From Viridibacterium sp035456105 (GTDB taxonomy: Bacteria; Pseudomonadota; Gammaproteobacteria; Burkholderiales; Rhodocyclaceae): a DNA stretch of 64,000 nucleotides. Every line of letters starts with the position of its first letter. Position 1 is the first letter of the stretch. Below the pieces are notes generated by a model that saw only the letters and a list, made by a program, of their open reading frames with translations, was not told where the DNA came from and searched no databases. Below, piece by piece: positions 8,910 to 18,006 of the stretch. Location of the stretch: NCBI GenBank assembly GCA_035456105.1, contig DATIDV010000039.1:1-64000 (forward strand), read 5' to 3'. A program made the position numbers and the translations under genes.

Positions 8910-10087
8910 CACCAGTCAAGTCGCAACGGGGCTATGTACTGGTTGTGGCACTAATCCTGCTGATCACGGCAAGCATGATTGTCGGCGTAAGGCTATCCGC
9001 CTCTACCATGCGAATCAGCGAGCTCGAACAGAGCGGTATCGTCCAAACACAACGCCTTGCAGAGGAAGCCAAATGGGCGCTGATTGGTTATGCCGCGGCA
9101 AAGGGCAGCACGCCCGGCTCACTTCCTTGCCCCGACCCAGACGGTTCAGGCAAGTCGAATGCTCTCGCTGGCCTCTGCACCAATGCAGCGTTGACTACTG
9201 ATCGCATTACCGGCTGCCTTCCCTGGCTTACCTTTGGCCTGGATCAGCACACGGACGCCTCTGGCGCCCCGCTCCTGTATGCACTGTCCACCTCATGGCG
9301 AAGTCAGGTGCCTACATCTTCACGCACACCTGCCGACGAATCAGTCGGCAACAGCTTCCGACCAATCAACCTCGGCAATTCAGGCAGCATAGACTTACAT
9401 TCCGAACATGCGAGCCCAGTCACAATGGTCGCAGCAATCATTACCGCAGGGCCAGCCTTGCCCGGACAGGCCCGCGACACCGTCTCACTTGCCAGCCTGT
9501 GCGCTGGAAACTTTGCCGCATATTTGGAAAACGGTGCAGATAACAGTGGCCTCGCAATCACCAATTCCAGCAGCAGCGGCCCGCTGCTCGTCGCCAACAG
9601 CAGCGACACCTTCAATGACAAAATTCTCCCTATTTCGCGCGAAGACGTGTTCCGTCCGCTGATCGCTCCCATCCTGCGCCTGTTCGCGGATGACACTGGC
9701 GTAGGCAACCACGGCCTGCCTTACTACTTTTTACACACGACAAGCAGCCCTTCCGACCTGGTTAAGAATGTGTTTCCGACACCTTCCAGCGCATCGCAAA
9801 AATCACCCTCCATCATGAATCGACTGGCAAATTTCAGCGCCTTCGATTCGGCAGTCGCGCCTAGCCATCCCACCATCGCATCGACTTCTGGCATCGATCA
9901 ATGTCCTACCGACAACGCCAACAAACCTGCTGACTGGCTGTGCTTCAATAACTGGTACCAGTACCTGGCTTTCAATGCCGTAGGCGTGGGCTATACACTC
10001 AGCCTGACTCTTGACAAAACCAAGCCATCGCGTACCTGCTCCTTGGCGCCTCCATACACCTCCGGGGCCTTCACTTGCGTCAACTGA
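8906..10087 (+). CDS. PilX/GspK-like minor pilin with LPCPD module
   Basis: A 393-residue membrane-anchored protein starting with TTG inside a four-base overlap. After a short leader it has the hydrophobic helix GYVLVVALILLITASMIVG, like PilX, MshP or GspK. The glutamate usual at position 5 of a pilin is absent, as in tip pilins of the GspK type. From about residue 49 it carries EAKWALIGYA, SLPCPDPDGSG and LPWLTFGL, a module also found in the next gene. The rest is Ser/Thr-rich and has several Cys residues that could form disulphides. It may form or prime the pilus tip; that is inference. Confidence 0.5.
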   Translation: MTPVKSQRGYVLVVALILLITASMIVGVRLSASTMRISELEQSGIVQTQRLAEEAKWALIGYAAAKGSTPGSLPCPDPDGSGKSNALAGLCTNAALTTDRITGCLPWLTFGLDQHTDASGAPLLYALSTSWRSQVPTSSRTPADESVGNSFRPINLGNSGSIDLHSEHASPVTMVAAIITAGPALPGQARDTVSLASLCAGNFAAYLENGADNSGLAITNSSSSGPLLVANSSDTFNDKILPISREDVFRPLIAPILRLFADDTGVGNHGLPYYFLHTTSSPSDLVKNVFPTPSSASQKSPSIMNRLANFSAFDSAVAPSHPTIASTSGIDQCPTDNANKPADWLCFNNWYQYLAFNAVGVGYTLSLTLDKTKPSRTCSLAPPYTSGAFTCVN

Positions 10088-10689
10088 CCTACCGATCCCG
10101 TGGTTTCAGCCTGGCTGAGCTAGCCATCGTTCTGACCATCGTCGCCATCCTGGCTGGAGGCGCCATAAGCATGCTGCGCGTCCAGACCGAACGATCCGCC
10201 ATCGTAGATACGCGCAATGCTCTGGAAGAAGCCAAAGAAGCCTTGTACGCCTATGCCGAGGTCAGCGTTGGCCTTCCCTGCCCGGACACGACAGGAGATG
10301 GCATCTCCGATGCGTGCTCCAGCGCCAATCGTCGCGGACAACTGCCCTGGCGCACGCTTGGCTTGACGAATGGAGACGACGGCTGGCATCAATCACTCCG
10401 CTATCTGGTTTCGCCCAACCTCGTTGTCGGCACACTCAACAATCTGGCGCAAGACGGCGATATCAGCGTCATGAGTGATACGGCTCTCCCAGTGCCGACA
10501 GCTCGCGCATTCGCCGTGTGGTCCATTGGGCCAGACGGGGTCGACGCATCTGCAGCCTATTCCGTCGGCGACAACAGAGTTGCCATTGGTTCAACTGCTA
10601 CGCCAGCCGATGACATCGTCACTTGGGGCTCACGCTTCACCCTCACAGGAAGAATGCTGCAAGCAGGACAACCGCTGTTGCTCAACTGA
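10075..10689 (+). CDS. type IV pilin-like protein with LPCPD module
   Basis: A 204-residue prepilin. The cleavage motif is G then FSLAELAIVLTIVAIL, with Glu at position 5, so a prepilin peptidase (not in this window) should process it. The TTG start at 10075 lies inside the end of the previous gene (13-base overlap). After the helix it repeats the module of its neighbour: EAKEALYAYAE, GLPCPDTTGDG, LPWRTLGL. Both products probably share a globular fold and may interact as minor pilins. Confidence 0.65.
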   Translation: MRQLTYRSRGFSLAELAIVLTIVAILAGGAISMLRVQTERSAIVDTRNALEEAKEALYAYAEVSVGLPCPDTTGDGISDACSSANRRGQLPWRTLGLTNGDDGWHQSLRYLVSPNLVVGTLNNLAQDGDISVMSDTALPVPTARAFAVWSIGPDGVDASAAYSVGDNRVAIGSTATPADDIVTWGSRFTLTGRMLQAGQPLLLN

Positions 10690-10691
10690 AC

Positions 10692-12005
10692 ATGAACAGC
10701 CCCGCCAACACCTTCATCACCCGCCTCCGCAACGCAGGCATAGAACCCGGCGACAGCGAAGACCAGCGCCAGCAGAAATCCCTGCTGGTGTTCATGAGCG
10801 GCCTCGTCAGCCTGGCCTCTGTGCTGTGGCTGATGATCTATGGCTGGATGGGGCCCAACCTGTCATCGTCCCTGCCTTTCAGTCTGCAGGTGCTGGTCGC
10901 CTTCAACTTATGGATCTACATCCAGTTCCGCAATTTCGACCTGTTCCGTATCTCGCAAATCGGCTTGTTGCTGTTCTTCCCGTTCGTTGCGCAGTGGGCG
11001 CTGGGTGACTTTGTCTCGGCGTCCGGCCTCATCTTGTGGGGCTTGCTGGCACCGATCTGTGCGCTGCTGTGCATGGGCGTGCGCGAGTCGCTGCCCTGGT
11101 TTTTTGCCTACGTGGTGCTGACGCTGATGACGGGCGCATCGGACTACGTGCTGGCCGATATGGCGCCCGCCAATCACACCACCATCTCACGCCAGACCTC
11201 GGTGGTGTTCTTCGCACTGAACTTCGTCACGCTATCGACGCTGGTTTATCTGCTCCTGCGCTTCGCGCTGCTTGATCGCGCCAAGGCGCGGGCGGGTCTT
11301 GAAGAAGCGCACATGAAGCTTGCTGCCGAACAGGAGCGCTCCGAGCGTCTGTTGCTGAACATCCTGCCCGCGCCGATTGCACATCGCCTGCGCGCCTCCG
11401 ACGCGACGATTGCTGATGGCTTTGCAGAGGTGTCGGTAATGTTCGCCGACATCGTGAATTTCACCGGACTCGCTGCGGACATGCAGGCCGATCAGGTATT
11501 CGAGATGCTCAATCGCGTGTTCAGCAGCTTCGATGAACTGGCCGAGCGGCATGGGCTGGAAAAGATCAAGACCATCGGCGATGCCTACATGGTGGCGGGC
11601 GGCCTGTCGGACGCCTTGCCGGATGCCTGCTGCGCAGTCGCCGAACTGGCGCTCGACATGCACGACTGGCTGCGCCGGGACCAGACCACGCGCAACGCAC
11701 CGCTGCATGTACGCATCGGCATCGGCACCGGTCCTGTTGTGGCCGGCGTCGTGGGCAAGAAGAAATTCATCTACGACTTGTGGGGAGATACAGTAAACCT
11801 CGCCAGCCGCATTACGGACGAAAGCGTGCCGGATGGCATCCAGTGTGACCGTGCGAGCTACGAGTTGCTCAAGGGGCGCTTCACCTTCGAGGCGCCGATG
11901 AGCCTGCATCTCAAGGGCAAGGGCAATGTCGAGGTGTGGCGTTTGAGCGGGCGCGTTGCAACACCGGAACAGACGCAGCAAAAACTTGTTCGCGAACAGT
12001 CCTGA
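10692..12005 (+). CDS. membrane class III adenylate cyclase
   Basis: A 437-residue enzyme that should make cAMP from ATP. The N-terminal half (about 30-200) has about six hydrophobic helices. A linker that looks like a signalling helix leads into the class III catalytic domain at about 245-425. The metal-binding aspartates are in FADIVNFTGL (about 252) and KTIGDAYM (about 296). The adenine-selecting Lys (EKIKT) and Asp (DLWGD, about 361) are present, which favours adenylate over guanylate cyclase. The start ATG 10692 is two bases after the pilin-like gene, so it is likely part of the pilus operon. Confidence 0.8.
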   Translation: MNSPANTFITRLRNAGIEPGDSEDQRQQKSLLVFMSGLVSLASVLWLMIYGWMGPNLSSSLPFSLQVLVAFNLWIYIQFRNFDLFRISQIGLLLFFPFVAQWALGDFVSASGLILWGLLAPICALLCMGVRESLPWFFAYVVLTLMTGASDYVLADMAPANHTTISRQTSVVFFALNFVTLSTLVYLLLRFALLDRAKARAGLEEAHMKLAAEQERSERLLLNILPAPIAHRLRASDATIADGFAEVSVMFADIVNFTGLAADMQADQVFEMLNRVFSSFDELAERHGLEKIKTIGDAYMVAGGLSDALPDACCAVAELALDMHDWLRRDQTTRNAPLHVRIGIGTGPVVAGVVGKKKFIYDLWGDTVNLASRITDESVPDGIQCDRASYELLKGRFTFEAPMSLHLKGKGNVEVWRLSGRVATPEQTQQKLVREQS

Positions 12006-12023
12006 GCGGCACTCGGTCTTGCT

Positions 12024-13760
12024 CTACGCTTGCGAGGCAGCCACACGCGCGAGTTCAAAACGTACGCTGCCACGCTTGTTGTTGGCCAAGGCCAGTCGGT
12101 AGTCCAGCGATTCGGCAAGACGGTGGGCCTGGTAAAGGCCGATACCCAGACCACGATCCGAAGGCAGCGGGCGCACAAATAGCAGATCGGCCCGGTCACC
12201 CTCCAGCGGTATGCCGTTGTCTTCGACCTGCAATGCACATGAGCACTCATTGGCGTTCAAAGTGACGACGATGCGCAAGTCAGCACCGCTCGCCGCGCCT
12301 TCATCATTCATCTTGTCCAGTGCATTGCGCACGAGATTCTCGGTCACGGTGTCGAACAACAGCACCGGCAGGCTCGCGCCGCTCAGGCTGCCAGTAAGTG
12401 CAAACACCACGCGGGCGTCGCTCAGGCGCTCCTGAATCGCAGTCCACCACTGTTGCGCATCACCTTCACGCACGTCGGCCGCCACCGGTTGGCGGATGCG
12501 ATCGAGTGCATCGTGCAGGCGCTGGCTGATCACTGGTAGCTGGCGGCTCAGCAAGCCTTGCAGCGCTTCATTGCGACCATCGCGTTCAGCCTGTCCTATG
12601 GCGAAACACAGCGTGTCAATGGACTGCAGCAGATTCTTCACCTCATGCGTCATGCGCGCACCGGTTTCATGTACGGCCCGCAGATAAGAGAGCGACTGCA
12701 TGCGGCGCGATTGCTCCTTGGCTGCATGAAACTCGGCCAGCAAGCGCACCATCAAATCCATTTGCCATAAATGCATGGGCGCCAGTTCATAGCGCGTGTG
12801 AACACCGATTTCCAACGACCCATGCAGCAGGCGGCTGCGGCGATTCGAAATGCGACCGACGAAACCTCCCTGCTCCAGCCCTTCAACCATCACGCGCCAG
12901 TCCGCGCCTTCGACGCCAGGCCACGCCAGCATGCGCGTTACGGCCCCCTCCAACAGCACCTCGGGGCCATCGTCTCCGGCAGCCAACCGCGCCACTTCGT
13001 CCAACCAGTGGCTGAACGGCGCGCCACCCGACAAGGCGTGACGCGCAATCGCCAGGCTCAGGCCTGCGCCCTGCCCCGGGTTCCACGCCCAGCCCAGCAA
13101 GAGCAGGCTCATTGCCATGATGCCGAGAGACTGCAACAAGGCCGGGATGTATTCGAGCTCGGATACAAACATCAGCGCCAACGCCCCGAGCAATACGCCG
13201 CTCAACACCAGCACAATCACCAGCCCGCCGACGAAATCCAGCGCCATCTGCTCACGCGTACGCGCCAGCTTGCGAGCGAACGCCGGCACCAAGCACAGCA
13301 GCAGCGGCGAACTCAGGCCAATGGCATTGCGCAGCAGATCGGTCGGACGCGCATCAGCAGGCAGCAATTGCGGCAAGGTCAGCGCCACAAGCGCAATGAT
13401 CAGGTAGGCCTCGGCACACCAGAAAGACAGACGTGCCTTGCCCTCGGGGTGACGGAACAATTCGGCCCCGACCAACCCGGCCAGGACCAGCATCCACAGC
13501 AGCGCGATACCCCAGGACATGAACAGGCCCAGACCGGCCACGATTGCAAGCGCCGCCAGCACTGCACCTGTACCCAGTGTGCGTTCCGGGCGCACCAGCG
13601 GTTGCCATAGCAGCACAGCACCAAGATGACCGACGATGAGGCCACGGCCGACAGGGGTAGCTACTCCTTGCAGCAGACCCAGATGCAGGAGCAAGAGGCT
13701 GAACGCCAGCAGCCAGGGGCGCACCGCGTGTGCGGTGAGCCGTGCAATCCATTCATTCAT
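12024..13760 (-). CDS. membrane sensor histidine kinase (PrsK-like)
   Basis: A 578-residue histidine kinase with an N-terminal membrane region of about eight helices (to about residue 250) and a GAF-like middle. The dimerisation/phosphoacceptor segment is MTHEVKNLLQSIDTL with His at about 371. The ATPase domain shows the N box (NLVRNALDKM), the G1 box (EDNGIP) and the G2 box (DRGLGIGL). I chose ATG 13760 because the residues that a longer frame adds upstream are not conserved-looking. No response regulator is adjacent. The arrangement recalls PrsK of exopolysaccharide systems, but the resemblance is general. It is convergent with the cyclase gene. Confidence 0.7.
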   Translation of the reverse strand: MNEWIARLTAHAVRPWLLAFSLLLLHLGLLQGVATPVGRGLIVGHLGAVLLWQPLVRPERTLGTGAVLAALAIVAGLGLFMSWGIALLWMLVLAGLVGAELFRHPEGKARLSFWCAEAYLIIALVALTLPQLLPADARPTDLLRNAIGLSSPLLLCLVPAFARKLARTREQMALDFVGGLVIVLVLSGVLLGALALMFVSELEYIPALLQSLGIMAMSLLLLGWAWNPGQGAGLSLAIARHALSGGAPFSHWLDEVARLAAGDDGPEVLLEGAVTRMLAWPGVEGADWRVMVEGLEQGGFVGRISNRRSRLLHGSLEIGVHTRYELAPMHLWQMDLMVRLLAEFHAAKEQSRRMQSLSYLRAVHETGARMTHEVKNLLQSIDTLCFAIGQAERDGRNEALQGLLSRQLPVISQRLHDALDRIRQPVAADVREGDAQQWWTAIQERLSDARVVFALTGSLSGASLPVLLFDTVTENLVRNALDKMNDEGAASGADLRIVVTLNANECSCALQVEDNGIPLEGDRADLLFVRPLPSDRGLGIGLYQAHRLAESLDYRLALANNKRGSVRFELARVAASQA

Positions 13761-13858
13761 GCAAGGTTCCGGATAAACAGCGGTGGGCAAATCGTGACGC
13801 CTGCTGCCGTGAAATACACCACGCATCGTCAGAAATTCGACACTTCATCGTCATCAAG

Positions 13859-13873
13859 TGCCAGTAATTGGCA
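13859..13873. promoter_or_regulatory. inverted repeat between kinase and pilin genes
   Basis: TGCCA, 5 bases, TGGCA lies in the region between the divergent kinase and pilin genes, 78 bases before the pilin start. It could be an operator, but such a short dyad can arise by chance. Confidence 0.25.
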
Positions 13874-13951
13874 TTACTTCGGGTTTATCGGATGGCATCA
13901 TAGTTGCTCAAGTAGTCATACAAACAAAAACCAAAGAGTCGATCGAAGAAC

Positions 13952-14599
13952 ATGAAAACACAACAGTCCGGTTTCACGCTCGTCGAAATCGCCATCGTGC
14001 TGGTCATCATCGGTTTGCTATTGGGCGGCGTGCTCAAGGGGCAGGAGCTTATCAATAGTGCCAAGGCAAAATCTGTTATCAATGATTTTCGCAACGTCTC
14101 GGTAATGATCAATTCATATCAAGACAGATTTCGTGCGCTGCCAGGTGACGATGCAAAAGCAGACAAGGAAATGACTAACGCAAAAGTGGCATCGACTACG
14201 CCAGCTAATGTCGGCAACGGCAAGATTGATGGTGCGTGGGATTCAAAGGTAAAAACTGATGAAACTTACTTGGCCTGGCAACACCTCAGGTTGGCAAATC
14301 TGTCAAATGGGGCCACAGATATAGATGCGACCGACTATCAACAGAAAAATGCAGATGGCGGCGTGATCGGTTTTCAAACTGGGGCTCCCGCCGGCGCAGA
14401 TGCGACAAAAGTACAAGGGCGGATTTTTGCCTGCCAGAGCCAGATATCAGGTCGAATCGCGCAGCAGGTCGATGCAACAGTTGATAATGATCGAGATGTA
14501 GCCGCGGGGTCAGTATTCGTGCTGGACTCACTGAAAAGTGGCTTTGCATCGGCGCCCCTTGCCGACGGAGATTTCTATATCGTGTGTATGGGTTTTTGA
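13952..14599 (+). CDS. type IV pilin, candidate major MSHA-like pilin
   Basis: A 215-residue prepilin with a short leader MKTQQSG. It is cleaved before FTLVEIAIVLVIIGLLLGG, the classic class III signal with Glu5. The globular part contains the LPGDDAKAD and GNGKIDG stretches found in MshA-like and related pilins. Two Cys residues, near residues 158 and 213, could form the C-terminal disulphide loop. It has its own promoter region and terminator apart from the assembly operon, as expected for a pilin made in large amounts. Its codon use is less GC-biased than that of its neighbours. Confidence 0.7.
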   Translation: MKTQQSGFTLVEIAIVLVIIGLLLGGVLKGQELINSAKAKSVINDFRNVSVMINSYQDRFRALPGDDAKADKEMTNAKVASTTPANVGNGKIDGAWDSKVKTDETYLAWQHLRLANLSNGATDIDATDYQQKNADGGVIGFQTGAPAGADATKVQGRIFACQSQISGRIAQQVDATVDNDRDVAAGSVFVLDSLKSGFASAPLADGDFYIVCMGF

Positions 14600-14624
14600 T
14601 TCCACGAGTAAATAATTGCAGCGG

Positions 14625-14654
14625 CGGCCCTCAAGCTAGGGCCGTCTTGCGTTT
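14625..14654 (+). terminator. terminator after the pilin gene
   Basis: CGGCCCT, 6-base loop, AGGGCCG (14625-14644) followed by a modestly T-rich tail (TCTTGCGTTT). It lies 25 bases after the pilin stop and may also serve the convergent antiporter gene. Confidence 0.55.
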
Positions 14655-16623
14655 ACCCACCCTTCAACAACCGCAACTCAGCCACTGACAAATCCGCAGA
14701 CACGCCCAACAGCACCAGCACGTCACCCGCTTCAAGCTGCGTGTCCGATGCCGGGTTGACGCTGCGAATGCCGCGGCGGCGGATGGCCGTCACGGTCACG
14801 TTGATCAACTCCAGCTTCAAGTGGTCAAGGCGTTTCCCAATGGCGTAAGCGCCCGGCTGCAGAGCGATGGAGTGCAGGCGTTCCTGCAGGGCATCCGGCC
14901 GGTCGGCCGCGTCCGACGCGCCGTGGAAAAAGCCGCGCATGACGGAGTAACGCTGATTGCGAATATCCCTTACGCTGCGGATCACGCGTGACAGCGGCAT
15001 GCCGATCAGCGCCAGCACGTGGCTGGCAAGCATGATGCTGGTCTCGAGCATTTCCGGCACGACTTCAACCGCGCCAGCGTCCATGAGTAGCTCCATGTCG
15101 GCATCGTCCGCCGCGCGCGCCACGACGGGTACGTCCGGTCTCAGGGCCTGCACGTGATGGAGCACGCGCATGGCAGCGGACACGTCGTTGAAGGAGAGGA
15201 CCACGGCGCTGGCGCGCATGAGCCCGGCAGCGATCAAGGTTTCGCGTCGTGAGCAGTCGCCGAATACCACGGTATCGCCTGCCGAAGCAGCACTGCGAAC
15301 GCGATCCGGATCAAGATCGAGCGCCACGTAGGTCAGCTCTTCCTTTTCGAGGAAACGTGCCAGGTACTGCCCGCTGCGACCATAGCCACAGATGATGACG
15401 TGCTTCTCCGTAGCAATGGATTGCGCGGCAATCTTGGTCAACTCCATCGAACGCAGTAACCACTCTGATGTGACGAAACGCATCACGATGCGGTCGCTCA
15501 TCTGTACGAGGAGAGGGGCAATCAGCAGCGACAGCACCAGCGCTGCAACGACGATCTGCAAGACACGCGCGGGATCACCTTCGAGATCTCCAAGCTGCGT
15601 CAGCAGAACGAAACCAAATTCACCCCCTGCACACAGCCACAGGCCACTGCGCACAGCAGTTCCAGGGGTGGCTTTGAACAGGCGCGAACTGGCGAACACC
15701 ACGCCGAACTTGATGACGAGAATTGCCACCAGCACGCCGAACACGACAAAGAAGTGCTTGAAGATAACGCCGACGTCGAGAAACATGCCGACCGTGACCA
15801 TGAAGAAACCGAGCAGGACGTCGCGGAACGGCTTGATGTCTTCTTCCACCTGGAAACGAAACTCCGTTTCCGAAATAAGCATGCCGGCCAGAAAAGCGCC
15901 GAGGGCCAGCGACAGTCCCGCCCGCTCCGTCACCCAGGCCAGACCCAGCGTGATCAGCAGGATGTTGAGCATGAACAACTCGGAAGAGCGGCGCCGCGCA
16001 ACGAGCAGGAACCAGGGGCGCATGAGGCGGTGCCCGAGGAATAGCAGCACGGTGAGCACGATCACCGCCTTAACGGCAGCCCAAGCGAGGATGGGTGCAA
16101 GATCGTCCGACTTCTGCGCGAGCGCGGGAATCAGGATCAGCAAGGGCACGACGGCAACGTCCTGGAACAGGAGCACGCCGAGTACTTCGCGACCATGCGG
16201 CGTGTCGAGCTGCATGCGATCGGCCAGCAGCTTGCTGAGCACGGCCGTCGACGACATGGAAATGGCCGAAGCCAGTGCAAAGCTGGCCAGCGCGCTGAGG
16301 CCCAGCAGTACGCCCAGCACCGTGCCGATCAGGGTGGTGAGTACAACCTGCAGCCCGCCGAGCCCGAATACCAGCCGCTTCATGGCGAACAGGCGTCCGA
16401 GGGAGAACTCCAGGCCGATGGTAAACATGAGGAATACCACGCCGAACTCGGCAAGGTAATGCGCCTGCGCCGTATCCGGCACCAATGCAGCTGCGTTGGG
16501 GCCGAGCACCGCCCCCATAGCCAGATAGCCAAGCACCGGAGGCAAATTCATTGAGCGGAACAAGATCACGACCCCAACGGCGGCCGCGAGCAACAGCAAT
16601 ATCAGTTCCAGCGCATGATGCAT
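14653..16623 (-). CDS. Kef-type monovalent cation:proton antiporter (CPA2 family)
   Basis: A 656-residue inner-membrane antiporter. The first 380 residues have about 12 helices, including LPPVLGYLAMGAVLGPN and ISMSSTAVLSKLL, typical of the KefB/KefC/YbaL group. A TrkA-N (RCK) domain begins at about residue 400 with the nucleotide-binding motif GYGRSG. A TrkA-C domain follows at about 560-650. It should export K+ or Na+ in exchange for protons under control of NAD(H) or other ligands. No KefF/KefG partner is adjacent, so glutathione gating is not implied. Confidence 0.85.
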   Translation of the reverse strand: MHHALELILLLLAAAVGVVILFRSMNLPPVLGYLAMGAVLGPNAAALVPDTAQAHYLAEFGVVFLMFTIGLEFSLGRLFAMKRLVFGLGGLQVVLTTLIGTVLGVLLGLSALASFALASAISMSSTAVLSKLLADRMQLDTPHGREVLGVLLFQDVAVVPLLILIPALAQKSDDLAPILAWAAVKAVIVLTVLLFLGHRLMRPWFLLVARRRSSELFMLNILLITLGLAWVTERAGLSLALGAFLAGMLISETEFRFQVEEDIKPFRDVLLGFFMVTVGMFLDVGVIFKHFFVVFGVLVAILVIKFGVVFASSRLFKATPGTAVRSGLWLCAGGEFGFVLLTQLGDLEGDPARVLQIVVAALVLSLLIAPLLVQMSDRIVMRFVTSEWLLRSMELTKIAAQSIATEKHVIICGYGRSGQYLARFLEKEELTYVALDLDPDRVRSAASAGDTVVFGDCSRRETLIAAGLMRASAVVLSFNDVSAAMRVLHHVQALRPDVPVVARAADDADMELLMDAGAVEVVPEMLETSIMLASHVLALIGMPLSRVIRSVRDIRNQRYSVMRGFFHGASDAADRPDALQERLHSIALQPGAYAIGKRLDHLKLELINVTVTAIRRRGIRSVNPASDTQLEAGDVLVLLGVSADLSVAELRLLKGG

Positions 16624-16974
16624 GTCAATACCGGTAAGTGGCCCAAGTCAGGGCACCAATTTCAAGGCGTACGTCGGTGCTCAGTACGTCAGCGACGGTT
16701 TGTTATACTGCGAAGTCTGATGCGTACAGCGCCCGTAAGCGGTCAGGCTGACCCGGGCTACTCAATCTGCGAACTCAGCGGTGCTCGCAGTCTTCATGAA
16801 GTCTTCGGACTCACACCCACCGATGAGGCACGGAGCCCACGTCCGCCCAGTTTAACCTTGCAGTCGCATGAACCCAAAATTGACCGGGGCCCGCAGGCCT
16901 GTTGGCTCGCTACCCGATCAAGCTTCCTCCCAAACTCGATCAACTGATTGTTGTTCAGGCATTAGGCAAACGGC
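16624..16974. other. 350-base intergenic region between antiporter and kdsD
   Basis: This divergent region should hold promoters for both neighbours. TATACT at 16704-16709 is a good -10 hexamer for kdsD but its -35 region is weak. The one open frame across it has no ribosome binding site and a composition unlike coding sequence. I see no RNA gene. Confidence 0.4.
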
Positions 16975-18006
16975 ATGAGCCAATCCCCCCGCTCCACAAC
17001 AGACTCCTTCCCCACACGCTCGCTCGACGATCAGGCATTGACTGCCCGTGCACGTGCCGTGCTGACGATTGAAGCGAATGCTGTAACGGCCCTCGCCGCG
17101 CGCATCGGCGCGCAATTCGTGTGCGCCATCGACATGATCCTGCAGAGCCGCGGCCGCGTCATCGTGAGCGGCGTCGGCAAATCGGGGCATATCGGCCGCA
17201 AGATCGCTGCGACGCTGGCCAGTACCGGCACACCCGCCTATTTCGTGCATCCTGCCGAAGCCGCGCACGGTGATCTGGGCATGATCCAGCCGGACGATGT
17301 GCTGATCGCTCTCTCTAACTCCGGCAGCACGGAAGAGCTACTGGTCATAGTGCCCTTCGTCAAACGCATGGGCGCACGCCTAATTGCCATGACCGGCCGT
17401 GCGGATTCTCCGCTGGCTCAGCTGAGCGATGCACATCTCGACGTTGGCGTGGCCGAAGAGGCCTGCTCGTTGAATCTGGCACCGACTGCGAGTACCACTG
17501 CAGCGCTGGCCATGGGCGACGCACTGGCAGTCGTATTACTCGACGCGCGCGGTTTCAGCCCGGAAGACTTCGCCCGCTCGCATCCTGGCGGCGCACTGGG
17601 TCGTCGTCTGCTCACCCATGTGCGCGACGTGATGCGCACCGGCGATGCTATTCCGTGCGTCACACCCGAGGCGAGTTTCGCCGAAGCGCTGCTGGAAATC
17701 TCGCGCAAGGGCATGGGCATGACGGCGATCTGCGATATTACGAACGGCACGCCAGGCAAGTTGCTGGGGGTTTTCACCGACGGCGACCTGCGTCGCCTGC
17801 TGGAGCGCACCGGCAACATCACCGGGCTGAAGATTGCCGATGTCATGCATGCATCGCCACGCTGCATCACCCCCGATGCGCTTGCCGCCGAAGCAGCCAG
17901 CATGATGGAGCAGCTGTCTATCACGCGCTTGCTGGTCATCGACGCTCAAGGCCTGCTTGTCGGAGCGCTGAACACACAAGACCTGCTGACGGCCAAGGTG
18001 ATCTGA
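16975..18006 (+). CDS. kdsD: arabinose-5-phosphate isomerase KdsD
   Basis: Converts D-ribulose 5-phosphate to D-arabinose 5-phosphate, the first committed step to Kdo for lipopolysaccharide. The 343-residue product has a SIS domain (about 55-190, with GVGKSGHIGRKIAATLASTG and LSNSGSTEE). Two CBS domains follow at about 215-275 and 285-343. The length and order match the KpsF/GutQ/KdsD family. Its stop overlaps the start of kdsC by one base, and the lpt genes follow, so KdsD is the right member. Confidence 0.92.
   Translation: MSQSPRSTTDSFPTRSLDDQALTARARAVLTIEANAVTALAARIGAQFVCAIDMILQSRGRVIVSGVGKSGHIGRKIAATLASTGTPAYFVHPAEAAHGDLGMIQPDDVLIALSNSGSTEELLVIVPFVKRMGARLIAMTGRADSPLAQLSDAHLDVGVAEEACSLNLAPTASTTAALAMGDALAVVLLDARGFSPEDFARSHPGGALGRRLLTHVRDVMRTGDAIPCVTPEASFAEALLEISRKGMGMTAICDITNGTPGKLLGVFTDGDLRRLLERTGNITGLKIADVMHASPRCITPDALAAEAASMMEQLSITRLLVIDAQGLLVGALNTQDLLTAKVI

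Noticed and set aside
12771..13610. Open plus-strand frame of 279 codons opposite the histidine kinase gene
   Set aside because: Composition (Gln, Arg, His rich) is that of an antisense shadow in GC-rich DNA, and the minus-strand frame has clear kinase motifs.
13866..13885. TGGCAT-containing stretch upstream of the pilin considered as a sigma-54 promoter
   Set aside because: The GC element at the required distance (consensus TTGC) is absent, so the -24/-12 pattern fails.
16615..16947. Plus-strand frame of 110 codons between the antiporter and kdsD
   Set aside because: No ribosome binding site, overlaps the antiporter start, and amino-acid use is not protein-like.
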